Assembly (NCBI GenBank): GCA_024743355.1
Contig: JANSWS010000001.1
Span: 1-64,000 of the forward strand
Reading direction: 5' to 3'
Length of the DNA: 64,000 nucleotides
Source of the DNA: a bacterium
Lineage (GTDB): Bacteria > Planctomycetota > Planctomycetia > Pirellulales > Pirellulaceae
Below the pieces are notes generated by a model. That model had not been told where the DNA came from and did no database searches. It saw nothing but the letters and a program-made list of their open reading frames with translations. Positions 50,771 to 60,654 of this stretch are shown one piece after another; the first letter of the stretch is position 1, and each line of letters begins with the position of its first letter. A program made the position numbers and the translations under genes.

Positions 50771-52231
50771 CTACTTGGAACCCGGATCGCCAAGAATCCA
50801 CAAATCCTCGATCATGCTGCAGCGTCTCTCTCGAGTAAACGTCAGCGGCGTCGTCACACCCTCCCCGGTCGGACCAGCGATGGAAAACGAAAGATAGCCC
50901 TCGCCACCTAAGCCCAAGCCTGCCATGCAAGGACCGTTCTTGATGAACAGGGTGGTGTCTAGCACGCGGGCCATCTTGGTCATGTTGTGCACGTCACGTG
51001 AATGAATGATGCTCGTATGTCGGAAGCCGTGTTCGTAGTGTTGAGCCAACTCAATCGCGTGGTCAACATCGCGGCAGCGAACGAATGGCAGGAAGGGCAT
51101 CATTTGCTCAACCCCCACAAAAGGATGATCCTGGTCGGTTTCACCAAACACCAACTCGCAATTTGGATCTATCGTGACGCCCGCGGCCTGGGCTAACTTG
51201 GCCGCATCCTGTCCCAACAATTCCTTGGTAGGGGCTAGATGCCGGTCCTCTCCGACTTCTTGAAACGCGGCGGCGGTCAGACGATCGATTTGACTGCTGT
51301 TCAATGGCACGGCTCCCGCTCGCTGCATGGCGGCCAGCATGTCATCGAATACACGCTCCACCACGAAAACTTCCTTCTCCGCGATACACAGCAAGTTGTT
51401 GTCGTAGGCGGCACCCTGAATGATGCAACGCGCCGCTCGATCCAAGTCGGCGGATTCATCCACGACCACCGGAGGATTGCCGGGACCGGCCACAATGGCC
51501 CGCTTCCCACTATTCAAAGCCGCGCGTCCCACAGCCGGTCCACCGGTCACGCAAATCAGGGCCACATCGCGATGACTGAAAATTGCATTGGCGGTTTCCA
51601 AGGTTGGTTCCTGGATGACGCAAATCAAATTGTCGATACCGATATCACGGTAGATGGCTTCGTTGAATCTTCGCACGCCTTCCGCAGCTACCCGACGGCC
51701 ACTGGGGTGTGGATTGACTACCACTGAATTCCCCGCCGCCAACATGCTCACGGCGTTACCCGTAATGGTTGGCAGCGAATGGGTGACCGGCGTGATGGCC
51801 CCGATGACACCAAAGGGCGCGTGCTCGATGACAGCCAGTCCCTTGTCACCGCTATAGGCCTGAGTCGACAAGAACTCAGTTCCCGGAGAACGACGGCCCA
51901 ACGTTTCCAGCTTTTCGATCTTGTGCTTCAACCTGCCGATTTTGGTCTCATTCATTTCCATCGTCCCCAGCTCTTCGGCGGATTCGATAGAGATGCGGCG
52001 AATGTGTTCAATGGCTTTTTTGCGGTCCTCCATGGGACGCGTTCTCAACTGCTCAAACGCCGCTCGAGCAGCGGCCACCGCCTGATTGGCGTCTTTAAAC
52101 AGGCCGAAGCGGCCAGCCGGTTCGCCAGCGGTCTCGAGTCGGCGACTAGCGTGCCCGGCGACCCCACCGCCTCGAACTTCTTGAATGACTTGTGTCACGA
52201 CGCTGCGTATAAGGTCTTCGCTGATTTGCAT
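50771..52231 (-). CDS. CoA-acylating aldehyde dehydrogenase (PduP/EutE-like)
   Basis: GVIGAITPVTHSLPTITGNAVSMLAAGNSVVVNPHPSGRR...ICVTGGPAVGRAALNSGKRAIVAGPGNPPVVVDESADLDRAARCIIQGAAYDNNLLCIAEKEVFV. Confidence 0.95.
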   Translation of the reverse strand: MQISEDLIRSVVTQVIQEVRGGGVAGHASRRLETAGEPAGRFGLFKDANQAVAAARAAFEQLRTRPMEDRKKAIEHIRRISIESAEELGTMEMNETKIGRLKHKIEKLETLGRRSPGTEFLSTQAYSGDKGLAVIEHAPFGVIGAITPVTHSLPTITGNAVSMLAAGNSVVVNPHPSGRRVAAEGVRRFNEAIYRDIGIDNLICVIQEPTLETANAIFSHRDVALICVTGGPAVGRAALNSGKRAIVAGPGNPPVVVDESADLDRAARCIIQGAAYDNNLLCIAEKEVFVVERVFDDMLAAMQRAGAVPLNSSQIDRLTAAAFQEVGEDRHLAPTKELLGQDAAKLAQAAGVTIDPNCELVFGETDQDHPFVGVEQMMPFLPFVRCRDVDHAIELAQHYEHGFRHTSIIHSRDVHNMTKMARVLDTTLFIKNGPCMAGLGLGGEGYLSFSIAGPTGEGVTTPLTFTRERRCSMIEDLWILGDPGSK

Positions 52232-52275
52232 AGTTTCGATTCCTGAAAGTATTCCGCTCGATCTTGTTCGGCCTG

Positions 52276-52590
52276 TTAGCCATCCTGGCGGCTGTAGACT
52301 TTCTTCCTTTCGACATCCACCGAGTCGACGATCCCGATCACCACACAGTCGATGGGCAGCTTCTGCGTTTCGGGCGTAAACCTCGCGCTGCTACCTTGGG
52401 AAATCAACACGAAATCCCCGACTCCGGCACCCAGCATGTCGACGGCGATAAATGTTCTTCCGGTGGTCGTCAATCGATCTCGCTGCGATTGCTCCAAGCG
52501 GTAGGGCTCGACGACCAGCAGCTTTTGACCGCGCATCGACTCGACCTTTTCCGTCGCAACAACTGAACCGGTCACTTTGGCAACAAACAT
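52276..52590 (-). CDS. BMC-P (EutN/CcmL) vertex protein
   Basis: MFVAKVTGSVVATEKVESMRGQKLLVVEPYRLE...FIAVDMLGAGVGDFVLISQGSSAR. Confidence 0.93.
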   Translation of the reverse strand: MFVAKVTGSVVATEKVESMRGQKLLVVEPYRLEQSQRDRLTTTGRTFIAVDMLGAGVGDFVLISQGSSARFTPETQKLPIDCVVIGIVDSVDVERKKVYSRQDG

Positions 52591-52610
52591 GAGTCGTGTT
52601 CCCGCTTGGA

Positions 52611-53819
52611 TCAAACTCTGGATTCGGAATTGAGTAAGGCATACGTCTGCCGGGCCACCACCAATTCCTCGTTGGTGGGCACCACCCATATCTGCGAGCG
52701 ACTGCTGTCCGCATCGATCCGGCATTCGCCGGAAGCTGTCGAATTTTTGTCCGGGTCGAGACTCCAACCCAACTCGTCCAAGCCATCGCAAATTGCGGCT
52801 CGCATGGACTTCCCGTTTTCACCGATACCGCCGGTAAAGACCAGCGCATCGCAACCGCCCAAAGCAACCAACATTCCACCCAAGTGCCGTCGAATCTCGG
52901 CCACATAAACATCCAACGCCAACCGGGCGGACGGCTCACCTGCTTGAGCGGCTTGTTCCAAATCCCTCAGATCACCGCTGATACCGCCTGAGATGCCCAG
53001 CAATCCGCCTTCCTCAGCTAGAACTTCCAACACCTCTGGCAAGCTTTTACCGCTATGCTCCATCAACATGGGCAGGCAGAACGGATCGAGATCACCCACA
53101 CGGTTGTTCTGGGGTATTCCCGACTGGGGACTCATGCCCATCGATGTCGCCACGCTCTGTCCCGACTGAATGGCACACAGACTGCTCGAACCACCGAGAT
53201 GGCAAGAAATAATCCTCGCGTCCTCTCGTCCCAGGAGTTCTTGTGTCCGTTGCGCGATGTAGCGATGGCTTGCGCCATGGAACCCCCACTTGCGCACCGG
53301 CAGAGCGTCCGACCACTCCTTGGGCAAGGCGTAGTAGCGTCGAGCGTCCGGAATACTCGCATGAAAGTCGGTCTCGAAGGCCGCGACCAGCGGGATGTCC
53401 GGTACGGTGTCCGCCAGTTGTCGCATCGCACTCAAATAAGGTGGGTTGTGTGCCGGGGCCACCGAGCTGACTTCCTGCATACACTGCATGACTTCCTCAT
53501 CGATGCGAAACACACCCTGCTTGCGGCCTCCATGCACCGCCTTAAAGCCGATGGCTGCAATCTCATCCGCACTCTCCAGGCATCCATGCTCAGGATCCGT
53601 CAACTGCTGAATGCAGGCTTGCACCGCCACGCCGTGATGAGGCACTTGCATTTCCAGTTGCCCGACATAGTCACCGATGGCTACCTGGCAAGGACTGCTC
53701 GGCGATCCAATCCGTTCGACACCGCCTCGAGCCAATTGAGTCTCCGACGCATCCTCTCGCATATCGAACAAGCGGTACTTAAAGCTGGTAGAACCGAGAT
53801 TTGCGACTAGGATCTTCAT
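52611..53819 (-). CDS. ackA: Acetate kinase
   Basis: MKILVANLGSTSFKYRLFDM...FETDFHASIPDARRYYALP...RKWGFHGASHRYIAQR...CHLGGSSSLCAI...DALVFTGGIGENG. Confidence 0.95.
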   Translation of the reverse strand: MKILVANLGSTSFKYRLFDMREDASETQLARGGVERIGSPSSPCQVAIGDYVGQLEMQVPHHGVAVQACIQQLTDPEHGCLESADEIAAIGFKAVHGGRKQGVFRIDEEVMQCMQEVSSVAPAHNPPYLSAMRQLADTVPDIPLVAAFETDFHASIPDARRYYALPKEWSDALPVRKWGFHGASHRYIAQRTQELLGREDARIISCHLGGSSSLCAIQSGQSVATSMGMSPQSGIPQNNRVGDLDPFCLPMLMEHSGKSLPEVLEVLAEEGGLLGISGGISGDLRDLEQAAQAGEPSARLALDVYVAEIRRHLGGMLVALGGCDALVFTGGIGENGKSMRAAICDGLDELGWSLDPDKNSTASGECRIDADSSRSQIWVVPTNEELVVARQTYALLNSESRV

Positions 53820-53896
53820 TCCATTCCCTGACGACGAAAACGCACCATCCGAGGCCCGACGAGACCTTAACCAACGTGGAGTTGCCTGCTGGCAGC

Positions 53897-54166
53897 TCAG
53901 CCCAAAAAAGCCTCACTGAGACCTTCGGCTGGCCGCGGAATCACGTGGCTGCCAACCAACTCTCCAACTTGCGAAGCCGCGCTCGCACCGGCTTCAACAG
54001 CGGCTCGCACGCTGCCCACGTCACCGCTGACAATCGTGGTTACCAGGCCGCCTCCAATGTCGACGCGTTTCACGATCTCGACACTTGCCGCTTTCACCAT
54101 GGCATCCGTGGCTTCAATCAACGCCAGCAAGCCTTTGGTCTCAACCAATCCAATTGCATTTTGCAT
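53897..54166 (-). CDS. BMC-H shell protein
   Basis: [64 protein letters not shown]. Confidence 0.97.
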   Translation of the reverse strand: MQNAIGLVETKGLLALIEATDAMVKAASVEIVKRVDIGGGLVTTIVSGDVGSVRAAVEAGASAASQVGELVGSHVIPRPAEGLSEAFLG

Positions 54167-54232
54167 TTCAATACTCTTTATTCACTTCAGCGAGAGATAC
54201 TACGTAACGAACGAGGGACAAGCTGGTATGGA

Positions 54233-54517
54233 TCAACCACCCACCTTCAAGACTTTGGAAAGATCCTGATGCGGGCGGGCGATGACCTGCACGCTTACCA
54301 CCTCACCAATCCTGCCGGCTGCAGCCGCCCCGGCGTCGGTTGCAGCCTTGACCGCAGCCACGTCACCGGTGACAAAGGCCGAAACCAGACCACTGCCCAC
54401 CTTGTCCCAACCCAAAAACTGCACGTTGGCAGCCTTCATCATGGCATCAGTCGCCTCGATCAAGGAAACAAAGCCCTTGGTCTCGATCATGCCCAACGCT
54501 TCGGAAATCTGTGCCAT
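54233..54517 (-). CDS. BMC-H shell protein
   Basis: [67 protein letters not shown]. Confidence 0.97.
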   Translation of the reverse strand: MAQISEALGMIETKGFVSLIEATDAMMKAANVQFLGWDKVGSGLVSAFVTGDVAAVKAATDAGAAAAGRIGEVVSVQVIARPHQDLSKVLKVGG

Positions 54518-54637
54518 CTTTGGTTTTCTCCTAGATCTTGGCATTTAAATATCAGCCTCTCTCAGGCTAAACACGGAATTCGAACTTCGGCCGCTCAGCA
54601 CAACTGGCAGACCTATGTATCTTTTCAGAACCTTCGT

Positions 54638-55336
54638 TCAGGACGAACCTTTGCAACCACATGCACCCTGCGGCTTCAGTTCCACGACCGTAGCCTCATC
54701 AAGGTTGCAAGCATTCCCCTCATCGGTATCAATATGCACTTCCAACTTGGCATTCTTATCAGCCCTAACCAGCAAATCATCGAAGGACACGCTGCACTGG
54801 TGGCTGGAGACCTTGAGCGTCATGAGGTCACCGTTCTGGACGCCGTAGTAGGCCGCTTCCTGAAAGTTCATATGCACATGACGGGCGGCGCGGATCACGC
54901 CCTGCTGCAGCTCCACCGTCCCGGCGGGTCCTACTAGCACGCATCCCGGCGTACCTTCGATGTCACCGGAGTGACGAACGGGAGCGGGAATACCGAGAGA
55001 GATGGCATCCGTCAACGCCAGCTCCACCTGACTGTGCAACCTGGTTGGCCCTAGAACTCGTACTTCCGGCAACATGCGACGCCGAGGACCCACGATCATG
55101 ACCGTTTCCTCGGCGGCGTAGAATCCGTCTTGGTACAGCGGCTTGCCTGGGGTCAACTTGTGACCGGCACCGAACAGTCGCTCGACGTGCTCATCGGTGA
55201 GATGCACATGCCGAGCTGAAATACTGACGCGCAGCTGAGGCTTGGCGACGGATCCCGCCTGGCCATTTGATATTCTATGAACAATCTGTCGCACCAGAGC
55301 TTCTACTTGCGTTCTATCTACGACTGCTGCACTCAT
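54638..55336 (-). CDS. pduL: PduL-type phosphate acyltransferase
   Basis: [79 protein letters not shown]...[21 protein letters not shown]. Confidence 0.96.
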   Translation of the reverse strand: MSAAVVDRTQVEALVRQIVHRISNGQAGSVAKPQLRVSISARHVHLTDEHVERLFGAGHKLTPGKPLYQDGFYAAEETVMIVGPRRRMLPEVRVLGPTRLHSQVELALTDAISLGIPAPVRHSGDIEGTPGCVLVGPAGTVELQQGVIRAARHVHMNFQEAAYYGVQNGDLMTLKVSSHQCSVSFDDLLVRADKNAKLEVHIDTDEGNACNLDEATVVELKPQGACGCKGSS

Positions 55337-55387
55337 AATCTGCTCCGGGTTCCATCAAGACCGGCGACCACACGCCACCGTCAACGT

Positions 55388-56263
55388 TTATTTTGGAGTT
55401 CGAGTATCACCGTTAGAACTTGCGGCCCGCTGGTCCGGGGCCGCCTGATCCGCCGCGGAATCATTCGATTCGCTGGCTGAGCCAGACCGCCTATCAGCCG
55501 CCAACAGCAAACATACTCCCGCCTCTTCCAGCCACTCTCGGGCCTGCGAACTCAGCGACTCGTCGCTGACAACCGTTTCCACTTCCGACAGGCCGCATAA
55601 TTTCGCCAGGGAACTACGGCCAAATTTACTGCTGTCAGCAACCACAATCGTCTGATCCGCGGACTGCATCATCGCCCGCTCCGTTTCGACCAATAGCAAA
55701 TTACTGTTGTAGTAACCGCGGTGATCGGCTCCGGCGATACTCAACACAGCCTTCTGCACGTTCAACGTGGACAACATCTGATTGGCGTAGGGGCCCAACG
55801 ATACGCTGGTCCGATGGTGCACGTATCCACCCAACAAAACCAGATCGACCGCGTCACTCGAAGCAAACAAATTGGCTACCGGCAACGAATTCGTGACCAC
55901 CTGCAAAGGCCTACCCAATAACTGGCGAGCCAACTCGTAGGCAGTACTACCTCCGTCGATCAATAGCGTGTCGTGATCCTCGATCAATTCGCTGGCAGCG
56001 ATCGCGACCTGCCGCTTTCGCTCCCACTCCGCGTCCCGACGATCCTGAAAATGACGCATCGACGCCGCATTACCGGTGAAGAACACACCGCCATGCGTCC
56101 GCCGCACTTCGCCCTCCGCCTCCAGGTAATCCAAATCGCGACGAACTGTCGATTCGCTGACCTCCAAGGCCATGCGCAGATCGGGAATCGAAACGAAGCC
56201 CTCGGTCCGTATCAGCTCGCACAGCCGCGCTCGCCGCTGCTCAGTGACCGAAACAGTGCTCAA
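55388..56263 (-). CDS. DeoR/GlpR-family transcriptional regulator
   Basis: EQRRARLCELIRTEGFVSIPDLRMALEVSESTVRRDLDYLEAEGEVRRTHGGVFF. Confidence 0.94.
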   Translation of the reverse strand: MSTVSVTEQRRARLCELIRTEGFVSIPDLRMALEVSESTVRRDLDYLEAEGEVRRTHGGVFFTGNAASMRHFQDRRDAEWERKRQVAIAASELIEDHDTLLIDGGSTAYELARQLLGRPLQVVTNSLPVANLFASSDAVDLVLLGGYVHHRTSVSLGPYANQMLSTLNVQKAVLSIAGADHRGYYNSNLLLVETERAMMQSADQTIVVADSSKFGRSSLAKLCGLSEVETVVSDESLSSQAREWLEEAGVCLLLAADRRSGSASESNDSAADQAAPDQRAASSNGDTRTPK

Positions 56264-56599
56264 TTCCCACCACTTTCCGAGAGAATGCCGCCTGAAGTGC
56301 AGAATGATGCAATAAATCTACCACAGGAATGGCCAATATCAATCAATAAATCACCCAATCCCCTCAAACAGCACAAATTAAGCTATTTCCCAGGCGAAAC
56401 TTGAAAGGACTGACCGAAATCGTGCATTCACACCGATTGTCCAACGAATTCGGTGACGTCCGGATGGCCCAGGCAACACTAGAAGCCTGCTAATGGGCCG
56501 GAAACAGCCCTTGGCTCTAGAGCAAACGGCTGAATGAAAGAAAGCCGGCAGGATAGCGATAGAAAACGATCGACAGCACAGCATCGACAGAAGTCAACG

Positions 56600-58486
56600 C
56601 TAAAGAGCCTGAGATTGGCCCTGCAGCCTGGCGTGCCGCTCGCGATCAATCTCCCAGTAGCCCACACCTTGCTCAGTTCGCGCGGGCTTGAGATAGGGAC
56701 GCTGGCTGGCCGACTGACCGTCATGCAGTACCCTCCGCATATCGTCCAGCACCACCGGGTCGCTGCCGTAGTAGGCGTGCCCCAAGGAAAACAGTCCGTA
56801 ACGCCCGGTATCCACCGCCTCTAATCCCAAGGACGCCGGCAATTGGCCCAAGCCCAAGCGAGGTGCTGCATGCAGCCCTTGTGAAAGCTGCAGGGCGCGG
56901 TCATGACTGGAAAAATACAGAACCACGTTTTCAGAAACGCTTTGAATAGCCTCCAGCGAGCGCGTTCGAAAGCGCTGCGCATCGACGTCCGGCGCAGCCA
57001 AAATTAAGGAACCGAGCAATTTCTCACTTGCCGCCGAATCGGCCGCCTCGCCACGCAAGTAGATCCGCTCGATCGACTCCAAGAGAGCACGATTGCCCAT
57101 GCTGTGAGCCACGATATTCAAGCGACGAACGGAGCCTCGCTGCACGAGGTCGACAATCAGCCGCTCGAAATTTGGCACTGCCCAACTCACGGTAGCTTCA
57201 TCGGCGGCGTAACCGGCCACCTGCCCTCGCGACGGCCAGCTATAGCTGATCGCCGGTCCTTGCACCTGCAAATCGGAAGCTAATTGAGCAGTCCGCTTCA
57301 GTGCATCCGCAAATTTAACGTTGTAACCGTGGACAAACAGAAAGCCCTCTCCGGACTCAGACTCTCGCGACCGCTCCGCAACCCTGCCAAACCATTGATC
57401 GACATCGCGATCCACTTCCACGCGTTGCAGCATAATGTGTCGATCGGGCGATTCCGCAAACTCCAAACGCAACAAGGATGGCCTCTCGAACTTCCCCGGA
57501 AGATGCCCGGGCGGCAAGGAAACCTCCGCCAGGCCCACATGCAGGGGATACTCGTGCTCGTCGGGCTCAAACCGCAAGACCGAAAAACGCGTACTGGCAT
57601 TGCTGGCCAGACGCGAATACTGCTGCCAGCGGACCAGGCTGATCTGCAGAGCCAGAATGCCCAACAGGGATGCCGTCACTGCGGTGCCCAACCATGCCCC
57701 ACGCCACCGCTTCGCAGCAAAGGCCCCGCTTAATGCAGCCAATCCTAAACAGCCTAAGGCCAGGGCTGGCAGAAAGGTTCGCGACATCGAGGGCAAAACC
57801 TCTTGAGTTGGCAGCCGATCCGTGGCAAAGAAAACCTGTACCACTTCGGCCAAAGATTGGCTTTCCCTTGCGGCCTTTTCGACCGGTTCCACCTCGGACG
57901 CATCTGGCACGCCAGTTGGATCGAACTCGGCCATCGACGGAGCCTCGGCCATCGAACCGCCGGGAGCCGGAGACGAAGCCTCTCCCGCGGGCTCGCCCGC
58001 TTCCAAGGAGGCTCGGCTGGTCGACTCAGTCACCTCAGCTGCATCTTTCGGTGCATAGTTCCGTTGCGAAGACTTGCTATAGGTGTGGAAAGTCGGTTTC
58101 TGAACCCCTGCCCCCGCCGCATCCGCTGGGATCGTTTCTGCGGGCGAGCTCACCTCCGCACCCGGCGGCAAACTTCCACCTGTCCCAGCTTGAGCGGAAT
58201 CGCTGACTGCCGCTTCCGATTCAGCCTGCTCGCCGGCTTCCGCGTCAGCATCTGCTTCCCAGTCCGCGCGAGTCTCGGTCTCGGCAACCGCCTCTTCCGA
58301 TTGTCCGCTGCAGCCTGAAAGCATTGCGAGGCCAGAACACAACAGCAGGACAAAGGCCGCCCGCAGAGCCGTGTACAGATAGCCTCGAGCTGCTGACCAC
58401 AGCCGCCCGCAGGGTTTGATGTTTGCCTGAAGTGGACACTCCATCCGACTCTGACCTCCCTGCCAACGGATCTCCCATCGTCTCAT
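56600..58486 (-). CDS. Alpha/beta hydrolase (DUF900-like), lipoprotein/membrane associated
   Basis: LSGCSGQSE lipobox-like; GFLFVHGYNVKFADALKRTAQLASDL...ISYSWPSRGQ...LNIVAHSMGNRALLESI...APDVDAQRF. Confidence 0.88.
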   Translation of the reverse strand: MRRWEIRWQGGQSRMECPLQANIKPCGRLWSAARGYLYTALRAAFVLLLCSGLAMLSGCSGQSEEAVAETETRADWEADADAEAGEQAESEAAVSDSAQAGTGGSLPPGAEVSSPAETIPADAAGAGVQKPTFHTYSKSSQRNYAPKDAAEVTESTSRASLEAGEPAGEASSPAPGGSMAEAPSMAEFDPTGVPDASEVEPVEKAARESQSLAEVVQVFFATDRLPTQEVLPSMSRTFLPALALGCLGLAALSGAFAAKRWRGAWLGTAVTASLLGILALQISLVRWQQYSRLASNASTRFSVLRFEPDEHEYPLHVGLAEVSLPPGHLPGKFERPSLLRLEFAESPDRHIMLQRVEVDRDVDQWFGRVAERSRESESGEGFLFVHGYNVKFADALKRTAQLASDLQVQGPAISYSWPSRGQVAGYAADEATVSWAVPNFERLIVDLVQRGSVRRLNIVAHSMGNRALLESIERIYLRGEAADSAASEKLLGSLILAAPDVDAQRFRTRSLEAIQSVSENVVLYFSSHDRALQLSQGLHAAPRLGLGQLPASLGLEAVDTGRYGLFSLGHAYYGSDPVVLDDMRRVLHDGQSASQRPYLKPARTEQGVGYWEIDRERHARLQGQSQAL

Positions 58487-58820
58487 TGAATCTGCGACGC
58501 AAGAATGCTAGCAAACCGATGCTTGCAGCCTTCAAGCATCGCGTTGCAGAGACGAGAAGCTGGCATAACTAACTGAAACTTCTGGTGGTATCGGTCGTCT
58601 CGGCTGCGGAGCTGCCGCGGAAGTCACCAGAAATCACTCAGTCAGCCCCCAAGCTTGCCGGTTTCTGTGCCCCCCACGATTCAGTTTCCAAGAATTCCTA
58701 GGCAAAATCTGGAAAACTCAGCGGCGGATTGCTGGATTAGCTTGCCTGTCTCCGCTAAACTCGCAGAACCTTCGGAGATTGACTAGTCGAACAACCAGGA
58801 TGATGGAAGGTATAGTGAAC

Positions 58821-59984
58821 ATGCATCAAAGAATAAAAGTTATTGCCTGCTGGGCATGTACCTTAATGCTGGGTACCGCTGTGCTGGGTACTGCGACACT
58901 GAGAGCTCAAGAGCTGGACCCACCCATCCCTGCTATTCCCGATGTACCGAGTGAGGCTGCTCCGATTGCCGCGGAAGCGGTGCCGACTCCCTCACAGTCA
59001 ATTCTGGAGGCTGTGACTGCCTATCAAAGCGGGTGGGGATCGCTGCGACAGGACGGTAGTTTGCACGGTCAAGTCTTGTCGCCGGCCGGTGTTCAAGCGG
59101 GTGCAACCGTCACCATCCAGAGCGGCGGCGCCACTGTCGGCTCGGCCACCAGCGATGAGCAGGGCCGCTTCGTGATCACTGGGTTGAGCCCCGGTCTTCA
59201 TACCTTGCGGGCAGATTCGGGCAGCAGCTATGCGGTGCATTCCGTTCTGCTTCAACAAGGCGGTGCCGACTCGGTCATGAACGTCTACTGTGCCGGTTTG
59301 CCGAGATCCGAAATCGAGCGGATGTTTTCGGAAATGTGGTCCCCGGGAAATTGGTTTGATACACCTGAGAGCTCGACGGCCAGGCTGCTAGGCCCTCCAG
59401 CTCCGCAAATGCAGAATCCACGAGTTAACATGCGCGGTGGCGTGGTAAATGGTCAGTTACTGTTTCCTAGCCCCAACTGGCTGCCCTCCGGACACATGGT
59501 CAAGGTTTTTAGAAACGGGCAACTGTTGGCCACTGCACCAGCCGATCAGTATGGACGCTTCTCTTTCGAACCAGGAACTGCCGGAGCGGTTGACATTGTT
59601 GCCGGCGGTGGCGCCTATTGAGCGATGTGTGTTGAAATCGTCGATGCGGGCGGGTCGGACATTTCCATGACGTCTTCCAACGGCACTCGTTTTGTTGCCA
59701 AGCAAGATGTCCCAGCAGATGTTTGCTTGGTGCCTCTGGTTGGCGAAGGTGTTGTGACCGAAGAAGTTGTACTGGCCGATGACGCGTGTGCCACAGAATG
59801 CTGCACTCCCATGGGAGGCTACATGGGTGGTGGCGGCGGCTTTGGTGGCGGCGGAGGCGGAGGCTTCGGCATGGGTGGCTGGGGCGGCTTGCTGGGTGCC
59901 GCGGGACTAGCCGTTGGAATCGCCGCTCTCGCGGATGACGATGATGGCTTTAACTTCAATGTTCCCAGCCCTCTAGCACCATAG
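58821..59984 (+). pseudogene. Secreted carboxypeptidase-regulatory-like / glycine-rich protein, split by an in-frame TGA at 59619-59621
   Basis: Signal peptide then LHGQVLSPAGVQAGATVTIQSGGATVGSATSDEQGRFVITGLSPGLHTLRA...FSFEPGTAGAVDIVAGGGAY[TGA]AMCVEIVDAGGSDISMTSSNGTRFVAKQDVPADVCLVPLVG...GGGGFGGGGGGGFGMGGWGG in one frame. Confidence 0.6.
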
Positions 59985-60062
59985 AGTCAGCTTGATCCGG
60001 TCGCAGACAGGGTCATTTTTTAAACCACGATCTAACGGAAGCTGTGAGAACTCATCCTGAGC

Positions 60063-60527
60063 TCACAGCTTTTTTTGACGATTGGCTGCTGTCGACAGCC
60101 GATCCAACGCCTGTGCAAAGGCCTTCTTGTCGCGTGGGCTGTAGGGAGCACTTCCCCCCGAAATCTCCCCTGAGCCGCGCAAGCCATCCATGAAGTCTCG
60201 CATGGAAAGCTTGGAGGCAATATTGTCCGCGTGATATTCTTCTCCCCTCGGATCAATCACGTAGACACCGCGCTCAACTAGCTGAGCCGCCAAAGGAATG
60301 TCGGCGGTGATAGCAATGTCACCAGCAGCCGCTGCCTGAAGGATGTGTTGATCGGCGGCATTCGCATGAGGCTTGACGATCACGCACGAGACCATGCTGG
60401 TATTTATCGGTACGGCAAGCCGCTGATTGGCTACCAGAATGGTCTCGATCTGCAGCCTCTTGGCGGTACGGAAGATCACCTCCTTGGCCTCGCGTGGTGC
60501 CGCATCTCCATCGACCCAGATTTTCAT
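60063..60527 (-). CDS. YaiI/YqxD (DUF188) family protein
   Basis: MKIWVDGDAAPREAKEVIFRTAKRLQIETILVANQRLAVP...DQHILQAAAAGDIAITADIPLAAQLVERGVYVIDPRGEEY. Confidence 0.93.
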   Translation of the reverse strand: MKIWVDGDAAPREAKEVIFRTAKRLQIETILVANQRLAVPINTSMVSCVIVKPHANAADQHILQAAAAGDIAITADIPLAAQLVERGVYVIDPRGEEYHADNIASKLSMRDFMDGLRGSGEISGGSAPYSPRDKKAFAQALDRLSTAANRQKKL

Positions 60528-60654
60528 GTTTTTGCTCCGATCCGCAGAATCCACACGGACTTGTTAGCCGGCAGTTGAGTGTGAGTAAATCATCAGGCTG
60601 AGCTGCGCAAGAATCGGGTGGCTACTCGCAGTCCAGCGAGTCTATATTTGACGC

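Noticed and set aside
53801-54937. 378-aa plus-strand ORF opposite the BMC-H genes
   Set aside because: Antisense to two clear BMC-H genes and PduL; low-complexity translation explained by the coding strand's codon bias.
59619-59621. In-frame TGA as a second selenocysteine codon
   Set aside because: No CxxC/UxxC-type context and no clear stem-loop at SECIS spacing; a nonsense mutation or sequencing error is simpler.
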